From JBMFVE01 sp049966155 (GTDB taxonomy: Bacteria; Bacteroidota; Ignavibacteria; Kryptoniales; JAKASW01), in assembly GCA_049966155.1 (NCBI GenBank), contig JBMFVE010000002.1, positions 62,001-126,000 on the forward strand: a stretch of 64,000 nt of DNA. The letters are read 5' to 3'. Under the pieces are notes generated by a model. It was not told the DNA's origin, ran no database searches, and saw only the letters and a list, made by a program, of their open reading frames with translations. This document shows, in pieces, positions 17,428 to 24,810 of this stretch. Each line of letters opens with the position of its first letter. Position 1 is the first letter of the stretch. The translations under genes were made by a program, and so were the position numbers.

Positions 17428-17978
17428 TCTATTCTCCCTTTAATTTTACTGAGTATTTCTTCAACTGTTTCCTTTACATTTTTGCCGGAGGTGTTGACTG
17501 TAAAATCTGATTCAAGGTAAAATTTCTCTCGCTGTTGAAATAGCTTTTCTATTGTTTCCCGTAGCTTGAGGCTGTCAGACGGTTGGGGTGAAATGGTTAG
17601 TAACGGTCGCTTCATCTCACCCCGCTGCACACGATGAAAGATGTCATCAAGGTTGGCATTCAGGTATATCAATATCCCTCTGGACTTCAGAATTATTCTG
17701 TTCTCCTGTCGTGTTATCGTTCCCCCGCCGAGTGAAACAACGCATTGGTGGTGCTTGTTAGTGATAAGAGAAAGTTCTTTGCTTTCAAGCTGTCGAAAGT
17801 ACTTCTCTCCATCAGTTGCAAAAATTTCTTCCACGGTTTTCCCTTCTTTCTTCTCTATTAAACTATCCAGATCAATAAAATCGTAGCCGAGTGCCTTTGC
17901 TAGATGAGGTCCTACAGTGCTCTTACCGCTGGCCATGAAACCTGTTAAGAATATTAAATTTTTTTTCTTGTTCTCCAT
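17424..17978 (-). CDS. aroK: Shikimate kinase
   Basis: This enzyme phosphorylates shikimate at the 3-hydroxyl with ATP. It is a P-loop protein with Walker A GFMASGKST, a DLDSLIE shikimate-binding Asp, FRQLESKEL and the VVSLGGGT loop. The start is ambiguous: ATG at 17978 gives 184 residues (MENKKKNLIF) and ATG at 17990 gives 188; neither has a strong ribosome site. Both starts lie inside the 3' end of the CNNM gene, an overlap of 56-68 nt that implies coupled translation. It overlaps aroB at its own 3' end. Confidence 0.93.
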   Translation of the reverse strand: MENKKKNLIFLTGFMASGKSTVGPHLAKALGYDFIDLDSLIEKKEGKTVEEIFATDGEKYFRQLESKELSLITNKHHQCVVSLGGGTITRQENRIILKSRGILIYLNANLDDIFHRVQRGEMKRPLLTISPQPSDSLKLRETIEKLFQQREKFYLESDFTVNTSGKNVKETVEEILSKIKGRIE

Positions 17979-19218
17979 TCCGGTTCTCATTTAAATTTAA
18001 TCTTTTTATTCTCACGTGTAAAATCTGTTTTGGTGTAGCCTGTACGACTTCAAACAGATAAGATCCAAGTTGCAGCCTGGCACCTATACGAGGTACCGCA
18101 CCAATGGTTTCTGTTAAAAGTGAAGAGATTGTTTTTCCTGGATCGTACTCGAAGTCAAATTCTCCAATTTGTGCGCTAATATTGTCCAGTCTCTCAACCC
18201 CGGGCACGATATAACTACCGTCAATAGCGACTCTTCTAAGCCATTCATCCCTTGACTGTTCAGCACTTTCACCAAATACACTCTTTACAACATCCGATAC
18301 TGTTACCAGTCCGGCGACGCCTCCGAACTCATCTACAACAATTGCGTTACGCGTCTGATATGTCCGAAATGTATCTAACAATTTTTCAACTGGTTGGGTT
18401 TCGGGTACGAAAATCGGCCTTCGCATGATTAAGTCGTAAGGAATCTTCTTTCTTCTCCTATCTCTTGAGAGGCGCAAGATATCCCGTATGTGGAGCAGCC
18501 CTGCAACTTCATCAAGCGACTTTTCGTATACTACAAGATGTGTAAAGTGGCTTTGTTGAAATACCTGTATGACCTGCTGCAGTGGACTTCCCTTTTCAAT
18601 GCTCACTATTGCTGTTCGAGGGGTCATAATATCTCTGACAATTTTCTCACCAAAAAGAGATATTTTCTTCAATAATTCAGCTTCAGATTCACCAAGTAAG
18701 CCTGAAGACCCCGCCATTTGTGATAAAGTCCTCAGTCCTTCTCTGTCAATAATGACTTTTGCTCCTTTTCTAGATTTCGCCAATTTGTTCAAAAGAGAGC
18801 CAAGGGGAAGGGTCAAGGGTAAACCGACGAACATAAAAAAGAGAATTACAGGTGCGCCTAAGGTCACAAAGGTTTTGATGTTTTTTGAAGCAACGATTTT
18901 TGGTACAGCATCAGCGAATATAACAAGTATGCCCGAAACCAGTACAGTTTCAACCGATACAGATAAAACCGGAGTTATCCGAGCCTGATCTCCCAGTGCT
19001 ACCGCTACTGAAGCGGCTAAAAAGGCAAAGAGGAACACCCAAACCGCGTTGAATATTAGAATTGTGGAGAGTACCCACTTTTCATTCCTTCTGAAATATT
19101 TAACAATAGCACTCGCCAGATCATCATCCTGTCGCCCGGAGAAAAAAGCCACCTCAAATGCAGAAAGGAGAAAGGACAGACTGAGGAAAAGCATCAAGAA
19201 TAATAACTTAACTGCCAC
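17923..19218 (-). CDS. CNNM/CorC-type integral membrane protein with CBS pair
   Basis: Members of this family (hemolysin C/CorC/CorB-like) sit in the inner membrane and are linked to magnesium or cobalt homeostasis. Residues 1-150 form the DUF21 domain with hydrophobic segments at about 3-25, 50-75, 85-105 and 118-140. Residues 195-320 form a CBS pair (DIMTPRTAIVSIEKG; FGGVAGLVTVSDVV), and about 330-405 is the CorC/HlyC C-terminal domain. The start is GTG, 21 bp after pdxH. Its last roughly 20 codons overlap aroK in another frame. The exact transported ion is not determinable from sequence. Confidence 0.88.
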   Translation of the reverse strand: MAVKLLFLMLFLSLSFLLSAFEVAFFSGRQDDDLASAIVKYFRRNEKWVLSTILIFNAVWVFLFAFLAASVAVALGDQARITPVLSVSVETVLVSGILVIFADAVPKIVASKNIKTFVTLGAPVILFFMFVGLPLTLPLGSLLNKLAKSRKGAKVIIDREGLRTLSQMAGSSGLLGESEAELLKKISLFGEKIVRDIMTPRTAIVSIEKGSPLQQVIQVFQQSHFTHLVVYEKSLDEVAGLLHIRDILRLSRDRRRKKIPYDLIMRRPIFVPETQPVEKLLDTFRTYQTRNAIVVDEFGGVAGLVTVSDVVKSVFGESAEQSRDEWLRRVAIDGSYIVPGVERLDNISAQIGEFDFEYDPGKTISSLLTETIGAVPRIGARLQLGSYLFEVVQATPKQILHVRIKRLNLNENRNGEQEKKFNILNRFHGQR

Positions 19219-19239
19219 GACTCAAAGCCCCCATATGAA

Positions 19240-19890
19240 TCAAGGTGCCAGTCTTACTATAGACCAGCCATGTCCTTTACGAATATAAAGTATGCGATCA
19301 TGAAGGCGGTTCTCCCTTCCCTGCCAGAACTCTATTCGTTCCGGGTGCAGGATGTATCCCCCCCAAAAAGCAGGTCTGGGAACATGGTCATCAGTTAGTT
19401 GCTCCAGGTAGCTTTTAAACAGCTCTTCAAGGTAACTGCGGTCTGATATAATTTCGCTTTGTGGTGAAACAATAGCTGCAATTCGGCTCTCTTTTGGTCT
19501 GCTGTTGAAATATTCGTCGGAGATTTCAGGAGAGGTTTTTGAAACGTTTCCTTCAATTCTTACCTGTCTGTCCAGTTCAGGCCAGTAAAATACCGCCGCT
19601 GCTGCCGGATTATTGGATAAGTCCCTTGCCTTTCTGCTGTTGTAGTTTGTGTAAAAGACAAGGCCTTCTGAACTAAGGTCGCGCAATAGAACGACACGCG
19701 CAGAGGGAAGTCCGTCACCTGTTGCAGTAGCCAAGACCATAGCATTTGGTGTATCGACTCGGGCATCGACAGCTTCTGCAAGCCAGCTCTCGAATTGCTT
19801 GATGGGGTCAGAAAGGACATTTTTTTCATCGAGATGCCTGCCTGAGTACTCTTTTCTAATTGTTTTTATATATTCATTTACTCTTGTCAC
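19240..19890 (-). CDS. pdxH: Pyridoxamine 5'-phosphate oxidase
   Basis: PdxH uses FMN and oxygen to make pyridoxal 5'-phosphate. Motifs include NAMVLATATGDGLPSARVVLLR, GLVFYTNYNSRKARDL, FYWPELDRQVRIEG, DEYFNSRP and the C-terminal signature EFWQGRENRLHDR. The 216 residues match the family. The start is GTG at 19890, with no clear ribosome site and a very short predicted leader. It heads the minus-strand operon running to purM. pdxJ, the other end of the DXP-dependent B6 pathway, lies elsewhere in the window at 47 kb. Confidence 0.96.
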   Translation of the reverse strand: MTRVNEYIKTIRKEYSGRHLDEKNVLSDPIKQFESWLAEAVDARVDTPNAMVLATATGDGLPSARVVLLRDLSSEGLVFYTNYNSRKARDLSNNPAAAAVFYWPELDRQVRIEGNVSKTSPEISDEYFNSRPKESRIAAIVSPQSEIISDRSYLEELFKSYLEQLTDDHVPRPAFWGGYILHPERIEFWQGRENRLHDRILYIRKGHGWSIVRLAP

Positions 19891-19912
19891 ATTAAGTAAG
19901 GGTTTTGTTTAA

Positions 19913-19941
19913 AATATATAATTGCCGGGTGATTATAACAA
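19913..19941 (-). promoter_or_regulatory. Predicted promoter of the pdxH-purM operon
   Basis: On the minus strand TTGTTA (19941-19936) is followed after 17 bp by TATATT (19918-19913, 5 of 6). The predicted start near 19906 leaves a leader of only about 16 nt before the GTG of pdxH, consistent with the absence of a clear ribosome site. Confidence 0.45.
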
Positions 19942-20017
19942 AAGGCTGGTTGAGTCACCTTAGGTCAGATTTCTTTCTTACAGAGTAGGCAGCCCTGCCT
20001 ATATTGCTGAAGTGTTT

Positions 20018-20923
20018 TCAGTATTCCTTAAATCGGATTGAAGACACGCCGGCATCAAGTGTAACGAAGATTTTATTCTTTGCTGTTGAAAAATCCTCTG
20101 ACTGATAGAGGTGCTCTCCGACCTTTACAAAATTACCCAGATGCTTGCTTGACAATTCAGCATGATCGAGGATTTGAACGCCGGAGAAATGAGGATATTG
20201 AACCTCTATTGAGGAAGCCCCAGCTTCAATTTTCAGGTCTGTGGTATCCGATTTTTTCCCCATTTTAATTTTAATACTTGAAGCCCCTGCATCAATCTTT
20301 GCTTCCTTTACTAAAATATTGCTCATGTCCAGGATAACTGACGAAGCACCGACATTCAGGTCAAGGTTCCAGATGACGCCGGGATTAACCGACATATCAA
20401 GGCTGTTTTCTTTATGACCCCAGGAAAATCCATGATTGCCGTTTTGTAGCTCAAGGGTGATCTCTTCGTGATCTCCACGTTGTTCTTTGTTCATAGTATA
20501 CTGTCCGATGTCCGTCGTTGCGACCGCTTCAACCAATTTGTCAGTATCTCCCGACGAAAGAGAAAATCTCCCTGCACCACTGTTTAGCGTAAGGGTTGCA
20601 CTGCGGATTTGTTTCGATAAATTTTCCGTCAGCACCTGAGTGACCTTATTGTGGTGACGTGGAAATATTTGTGAAAATGTATTCCATCCAATTGCAAATA
20701 CCGCAACAAGCCAGATCATTATCAGCAGCCCGGTAATTCCAACGATTATCCACCTTAACCTGGGTTGAGGTATTAAAAAAGAAATTCCAGCAAGTACGAG
20801 AAGCAACGGCCAGAACTTCAAAATCATATGCCAGTTAAGCTGTAAGTATCCAAAATTTGCCAGTGCGAGGCCAAGCCCTAAAAGCATCAGCAGCACACCC
20901 ACAAATATTCGACTAGCCCTCAT
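20018..20923 (-). CDS. Membrane protein with DUF5668-type N-terminus and adhesin-like beta domain
   Basis: The function is not established. The N-terminal 90 residues contain about three hydrophobic helices (RIFVGVLLMLLGLGLALANF; FWPLLLVLAGISFL; WIIVGITGLLIMIWLVAVFA), like the DUF5668/LiaF-like membrane modules. The rest is beta-rich with repeats of the type LDLNVGASSV, AKIDAGASSI, LKIEAGASSI and VTLDAGVSSI, the toast-rack/adhesin-like stacked-turn pattern. The ATG at 20923 is preferred (GGAG 9 nt upstream; 301 residues) over 20938 or the TTG at 20956. It overlaps the upstream PspC gene by 11 nt. The pair suggests envelope-stress sensing, by analogy with Lia/Psp systems; this is inference. 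Confidence 0.75.
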   Translation of the reverse strand: MRASRIFVGVLLMLLGLGLALANFGYLQLNWHMILKFWPLLLVLAGISFLIPQPRLRWIIVGITGLLIMIWLVAVFAIGWNTFSQIFPRHHNKVTQVLTENLSKQIRSATLTLNSGAGRFSLSSGDTDKLVEAVATTDIGQYTMNKEQRGDHEEITLELQNGNHGFSWGHKENSLDMSVNPGVIWNLDLNVGASSVILDMSNILVKEAKIDAGASSIKIKMGKKSDTTDLKIEAGASSIEVQYPHFSGVQILDHAELSSKHLGNFVKVGEHLYQSEDFSTAKNKIFVTLDAGVSSIRFKEY

Positions 20924-21365
20924 ATTGTTCCGCTCCATTTTTACCTTTTTTGTCAATTGATGTCAGAAGCAAAGCAATTCCGACAGCAACAAGAATGAGT
21001 GGCCACGTAGTGCAGAAATCAAACTGTTCAAAAAGATTATTTCCAAGAAGCAAGATTCCGACGGTAAGTAAGAAGGTGCCCCAGACAATGGCACCTGTGT
21101 GAGACTTCGGTTTAACCTGGATTGTTGGAGGTTCTTCATGGACATTTGGAGCGCCGTGTGTTGTTTTCTCATCTTCACCATAAGGTACTGCGACCCATAA
21201 CACAATATAAGCGATGATTCCAATAGCATGAAAACCTGGAGCAAGGCTGATAATTACAAACAACAAGCGAATAAGTACAGGATCAACTTCCAGGTATTCA
21301 CCGAGTCCGCCAGCTACACCAGCAACCACCTTATTTCGTTTCGAGCGATATAACCTTTTTTCCAT
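20913..21365 (-). CDS. PspC-domain membrane protein
   Basis: Residues 1-65 are a PspC domain (KRLYRSKRNKVVAGVAGGLG, EYLEVDPVLIRLLFV, then a helix YIVLWVAVPYGED). Residues 66-100 are a Pro-rich cytoplasmic linker, and 100-140 contain two more hydrophobic segments resembling the DUF5668 module of the next gene. PspC proteins take part in phage-shock and envelope-stress signalling at the inner membrane. AAGGA lies 8 nt before the ATG. The gene ends with TAG and overlaps the downstream adhesin-like gene, so the two likely act together. No pspA or pspF is seen. Confidence 0.85.
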   Translation of the reverse strand: MEKRLYRSKRNKVVAGVAGGLGEYLEVDPVLIRLLFVIISLAPGFHAIGIIAYIVLWVAVPYGEDEKTTHGAPNVHEEPPTIQVKPKSHTGAIVWGTFLLTVGILLLGNNLFEQFDFCTTWPLILVAVGIALLLTSIDKKGKNGAEQYEG

Positions 21366-21510
21366 TATGGTGATCCTTATTTACTTAAATCATACGTAAA
21401 AGCAATAAGAAAGTTTCTTCTGTTCTACAATTTGCAGAGTTATGCCTTCAGAATCCATAGTGTGAAAATTAAGTGAAATTTTCGGATCACGACTTATGAA
21501 AAGAAACATA

Positions 21511-21546
21511 AAAAAAGCCCCGACAGGACTCTATTCCTGCCGGGGC
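21511..21546 (-). terminator. Rho-independent terminator after cspA
   Basis: A 12-bp stem (21517-21528 with 21535-21546, one G-U pair in the cspA-sense RNA) closes a 6-nt loop and is followed in that sense by six U (21516-21511). It lies about 20 bp past the cspA stop. Confidence 0.9.
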
Positions 21547-21565
21547 GAGGACGACTTTGGTCAAG

Positions 21566-21766
21566 TCAAATTTTTCTGACTTTGGCGGCTTGTAATCCTT
21601 TCGGTCCCTGTTCAATCTCGAACTCGACCTTGTCCCCCTCTTTCAGGGTTTTGTAGCCTTCTCCTGTGATGGCTTTGTAGTGAACGAAAACATCGTCTGC
21701 GCCTTCACGCGAGATGAATCCGTATCCTTTGGTTGCGTTGAACCATTTCACAGTTCCCTGCTCCAT
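21566..21766 (-). CDS. cspA: Cold shock domain protein
   Basis: This is a small single-domain RNA/DNA chaperone. The 66 residues begin MEQGTVKWFNATKGYGFISR and include RNP1 (KGYGFI) and RNP2 (VFVHY), then the usual VEFEIEQGPKGLQAAKV. AAGGA precedes the ATG. It is monocistronic, with its own strong terminator and a promoter about 270 bp upstream, giving a long leader typical of cold-shock genes. Csp paralogues cannot be told apart by sequence alone, so the symbol is generic. Confidence 0.95.
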   Translation of the reverse strand: MEQGTVKWFNATKGYGFISREGADDVFVHYKAITGEGYKTLKEGDKVEFEIEQGPKGLQAAKVRKI

Positions 21767-22033
21767 TTCTGGATCCTTTCATAAAGTGTTTCTAAATGCG
21801 TACCCGAGGCGTCGCGCCAGATGTTCTTGGCCTATTTACAGGTTCGACAGCACTGCGGGACATGCCCGAGCTGTAGTGCCTCCGAGTTTGATGCCATACC
21901 TCGTGTATCACAGATATTCCGGGACCGATTCACGGGGATTACATCCAACCACACAATCTGTAAAAGCTCTGCTTTTGGTGCATAGCCAAAAGCGTTCACC
22001 ATGGCGCAAACAACGGTGTACTGTTATTTGCGC
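21767..22033 (-). promoter_or_regulatory. Long structured 5' leader of cspA
   Basis: The predicted untranslated leader of about 265 nt carries at least three hairpins: 22004-22033 (11-bp stem GCGCAAACAAC with one G-U in RNA, 8-nt loop); 21971-21993 (perfect 8-bp stem GCTTTTGG/CCAAAAGC, 7-nt loop); and 21847-21874 (ACAGC/GCTGT outer and CGGG/CCCG inner stems). No plausible gene is present. In E. coli, cspA has a 159-nt leader that switches fold with temperature; a similar role here is inferred by analogy. Confidence 0.5.
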
Positions 22034-22036
22034 AGA

Positions 22037-22065
22037 ATTATAGTTTGTCTGAAAATAAAAAGCAA
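22037..22065 (-). promoter_or_regulatory. Predicted cspA promoter
   Basis: On the minus strand a perfect -10 TATAAT (22042-22037) is spaced 17 bp from TTGCTT (22065-22060, 3 of 6). The start is predicted near 22030. Confidence 0.55.
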
Positions 22066-22193
22066 GTACTCGCATTGCTTCAAGTAAAATCTCTACGAAA
22101 TAGCTGTAAGCAAGGAAAAGCATTTTCTTGAGTGCCTCGCCGTTTGAGTTTGACGTACATGCAAAGCTGGGAGAGCGATCCTATTTGGGCAAA

Positions 22194-23177
22194 TCAATAT
22201 GAACCTAATTCGGTAGTAGCTCCGGTACCGAAAGATTTCAATTCGCCAGAGTAGAGATCCTTTCCGTTATTTCCTGTCATCTCATATTTCACTACACCGC
22301 CCGGCACATCACGTGCTCTCCACATTCGAAGTGTGAACCCCTATACAACGCCAAATTCAAGCTGGTCGCATGTGAATGTTCCCGCTGGTACGGTCACGAT
22401 GACGCCTTTCTTTGCAACCGAGCCCTCAATGGATTCAGGAGTTAGTTGCATCGGCGACGTGTACCAGCCCTCTGTAACAGGCACTTCCTTTGGAGCTTCA
22501 CCTCCGAATTTCGCCCTCATTCTCCTGATTGATTGCTGCTTGTCGCTGAAGAGCACCTCCATCAGCATCGAATCTTTCTCCGCCCGGAAACTTACCTGCC
22601 ACCATTCCTGTCCGTTCGGTAGTTTCGTTAGATATGCTTTCCTCGTCGCGAACTGTTTTTCGCCGTTCGTACTGATCTGCCATTCGGTGTACTGACCCGG
22701 CTGGTATTTGCTTAGGTCAATACTGTATCCGTAAGCATTGAACACATATTGGAACAGCAGAGGATAGAGCCTCGCGCCCATCATCGCAAAGTAGTTGTTG
22801 CCACTGACTCCTTCGCCTGCAGAGGGCGTTGCACCCGGAATGTAATTCACCGTGAGAGTCTTTCCTCCGTCGGATGGCATCGAGACGTTATAAGAGGCGA
22901 TGATATTGTTCTGATACCTGACCGATATGTAATAAGAACCTACCTCCGAGAAATTTAACTTGGCAACGCCGGATGTATCGACGGTGACGGTCTGGCCGCT
23001 GCTGCAGCTTACGACTGCGCCCACGAGCGGGGCATTGTTCGGCCCCTTGACCTCGATCTTCATGGAAAAAAGGGGGATTCCCATAATGTTATAGCTGGAA
23101 CATCCGCCGAAGTCAGCACTCATGGCCGCAAGCAACACCACGAACATGACAACTTTAATGTATCTCAAGCGCAACAT
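22194..23177 (-). pseudogene. Lipoprotein gene interrupted by an in-frame TAG
   Basis: An excellent ribosome site (AAAGGAGGT, 8 nt before the ATG) starts a protein with a lipoprotein signal peptide (MFVVLLAAMSADFGGC, lipidated C26). It continues with an Ig-like/carboxypeptidase-regulatory-like domain (about 40-110) and a C-terminal beta domain with VPAGTFTCDQLEF. The frame stops at TAG (22343-22341) after 278 codons, but the same frame stays open for 48 more codons to TGA at 22196-22194. That extension includes RARDVPGGVVKYEMTG, which looks like the natural continuation of the domain. TAG is an ordinary stop elsewhere here (the PspC, aldolase-like and nucleotidyltransferase-fusion genes), so code reassignment is unlikely. 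Nonsense mutation, sequencing error, or a genuine shorter protein remain possible. The function is unknown; it is probably an envelope lipoprotein. Confidence 0.65.
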
Positions 23178-23604
23178 CTGATATACCTCCTTTTGTTTTA
23201 TTGGTTAACATGCCTTTCAAACACAACTCAACGATAAATATAATGGATTGTATCACAAATTGAAAAGTCATTTGACCAACAGGAGCTTCTTGGCTGTCCT
23301 GGTTCATCGTGAAATGGACATTTTGGTTAATTAAATAAGCTAATAAATCACGCTGCATTTTTAGCCTCAATGCGATTAAGTCTTGCCCTGTATAACTTCA
23401 TCTCACGTGTCTTGAGCCTTTCATTAACTCTGTCAATTAGAAAAGCTCCAGACCTGAGATAGTAAAGAGCAGTGTGAACCAGTCTGCCATTGCAGTACTA
23501 AATGTATTTAGCATCGTGTTCAGGAATTTCGAGATATTATCTCAATTTTCCAATTAATGAAAAATGTACGATTTCTGGTGAATTAAGAGGTTTGTTTATG
23601 TTTG
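23178..23604. other. Intergenic region of the accessory patch
   Basis: This is an AT-rich stretch of 427 bp between the broken lipoprotein and SET-domain genes. Apart from one start-less open frame (23351-23497, listed separately), I see no gene, terminator with a U tract, inverted terminal repeats or target duplications that would mark an insertion sequence. Confidence 0.5.
23351..23497 (-). pseudogene. Possible gene remnant, unidentified
   Basis: A minus-strand frame of 49 codons runs from an upstream TAG to TGA (23350-23348) without a good start. The translation ends ERLKTREMKLYRARLNRIEA and is preceded by HTALYYLRSGAFLIDRV; its charged, helical character looks more like coding sequence than noise. 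It could be the tail of a decayed gene. I could not assign a family. Confidence 0.25.
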
Positions 23605-24663
23605 CTAAATCTCCTCCTGCTTCAAGTAAGGATGCATGAATTTCGATTTTATGGGATCCTGCTTCAGCTTTTTCCAATCGTTTCCAGTGATGACCTTGCG
23701 GCATTGAGAACTGCCGCAGGTACACTGCATCCGAAATGTAGGGTTAGATTCGACCAATCCGTAGTCGTATGCTAATTCATCTCCCCGTCTAATATTTTTG
23801 ATAGCAATAAAGTCGCCGTTTGAATCAAAACCAATGTTGCCATCACAGGAATGATTCAGATACCATTCAATAGAAAGTTTGTTAAAGTCTAAATCATCAG
23901 GCGGGACAAACCCTTCACGAGTACCGACGCAGAAAGAGACAACTTTATGTTGAACGGAGTGGGGTTGTTTACGGATATCAGACCAACGCATCAAATGTTT
24001 AAAGTCGTCAAGAGGTATCCCATCAAAAATCCTTTTACCCTTCTTTATGTTTGTCACCGCGAATACCCCAACACCATGTGGTGTAATTCTGGATGGCCGC
24101 AATTCCACAAGAACTGGTTTCAATTTGTCCACTGTAGAACGATGGAAACATTTTCTCAACCGGCTATGGATCTTCATAAGGCAGTCCCTATCCTGTTCTG
24201 GTGCCTTTTCTCCTAAAAGTTCCCTTTTATATTCCTCGTACTCTTCATTGCCTTTGAAAAGGAGATAACCGATGTCTTTTATCCATTTCCACGAAACTGC
24301 CATTGCGATAATCAAAAATGCGATTATGCAGCATGGACCTAAATGGTAATGCAAAGGAATGTAAAGCGCAATCCCAAGGAACATTGATATGGCACCGATA
24401 TTGTAACTCAGGAGCCAAGCGAGATACTTGTCGATATCATCCTCATCGAGGGAGTCGCTCAATTTCTCAACTCCCAGAGCAATGCAGATAAACGATATGG
24501 CCAGCAAGGCTGTTGGCCAGTACCAATAATTGGTGATTTCTTTATCTGTGATTATGACGGCTAACAGGACGCCAACCATCGCTGTCATGATTGAATATGA
24601 TGTTGTCACTGAAGAAACGTGATCTTTCCAAGGGACTTTTTTCTCGCCTCTCATTAGGGACAT
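23605..24663 (-). CDS. Membrane-anchored SET-domain methyltransferase-like protein
   Basis: SET domains transfer a methyl group from S-adenosylmethionine to lysine side chains. Residues 1-135 contain four predicted transmembrane helices (about 24-39, 46-64, 84-104, 108-127), followed by a charged linker. The SET domain spans about 185-325: GVGVFAVTNIKKGK at 197-210, the NHSC motif at 270-273, GDELAYDYG at 294-302 with the catalytic-type Tyr, and a post-SET Cys cluster CTCGSSQC at 314-321 that could bind zinc with C273. All key motifs are intact. Fusion to four membrane helices is unusual. The target is unknown; it lies next to a decayed lipoprotein gene, away from obvious partners. Start ATG 24663, or 24654. 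Confidence 0.8.
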   Translation of the reverse strand: MSLMRGEKKVPWKDHVSSVTTSYSIMTAMVGVLLAVIITDKEITNYWYWPTALLAISFICIALGVEKLSDSLDEDDIDKYLAWLLSYNIGAISMFLGIALYIPLHYHLGPCCIIAFLIIAMAVSWKWIKDIGYLLFKGNEEYEEYKRELLGEKAPEQDRDCLMKIHSRLRKCFHRSTVDKLKPVLVELRPSRITPHGVGVFAVTNIKKGKRIFDGIPLDDFKHLMRWSDIRKQPHSVQHKVVSFCVGTREGFVPPDDLDFNKLSIEWYLNHSCDGNIGFDSNGDFIAIKNIRRGDELAYDYGLVESNPTFRMQCTCGSSQCRKVITGNDWKKLKQDPIKSKFMHPYLKQEEI

Positions 24664-24810
24664 TTTAATCTTCTATCATGATTTGGTCATTGTGCAATTC
24701 CCATGAGAATACAATCTATTGTTGGTAATTTGGGAGGGCTTTTAGTGCCCCTGCCCTGCCTGGAGCTTTTGAGGACTGGATGGAACACTCTCTTTGTACG
24801 AACTTTATTC

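Noticed and set aside
19986..20001. Short hairpin (TAGGCA/TGCCTA) after the adhesin-like gene as a terminator
   Set aside because: Only 6-7 bp and no U tract in the sense direction; too weak to call.
21714..22043. A 109-codon plus-strand open frame over the cspA start and leader
   Set aside because: It is antisense to cspA and its leader, has no ribosome site and no protein-like pattern; the hairpins explain the region better.
22341..22343. TAG as a recoded sense codon in the lipoprotein gene
   Set aside because: TAG is the normal stop of the PspC (20913), nucleotidyltransferase-fusion (44494) and aldolase-like (2111) genes, and no recoding element was seen.
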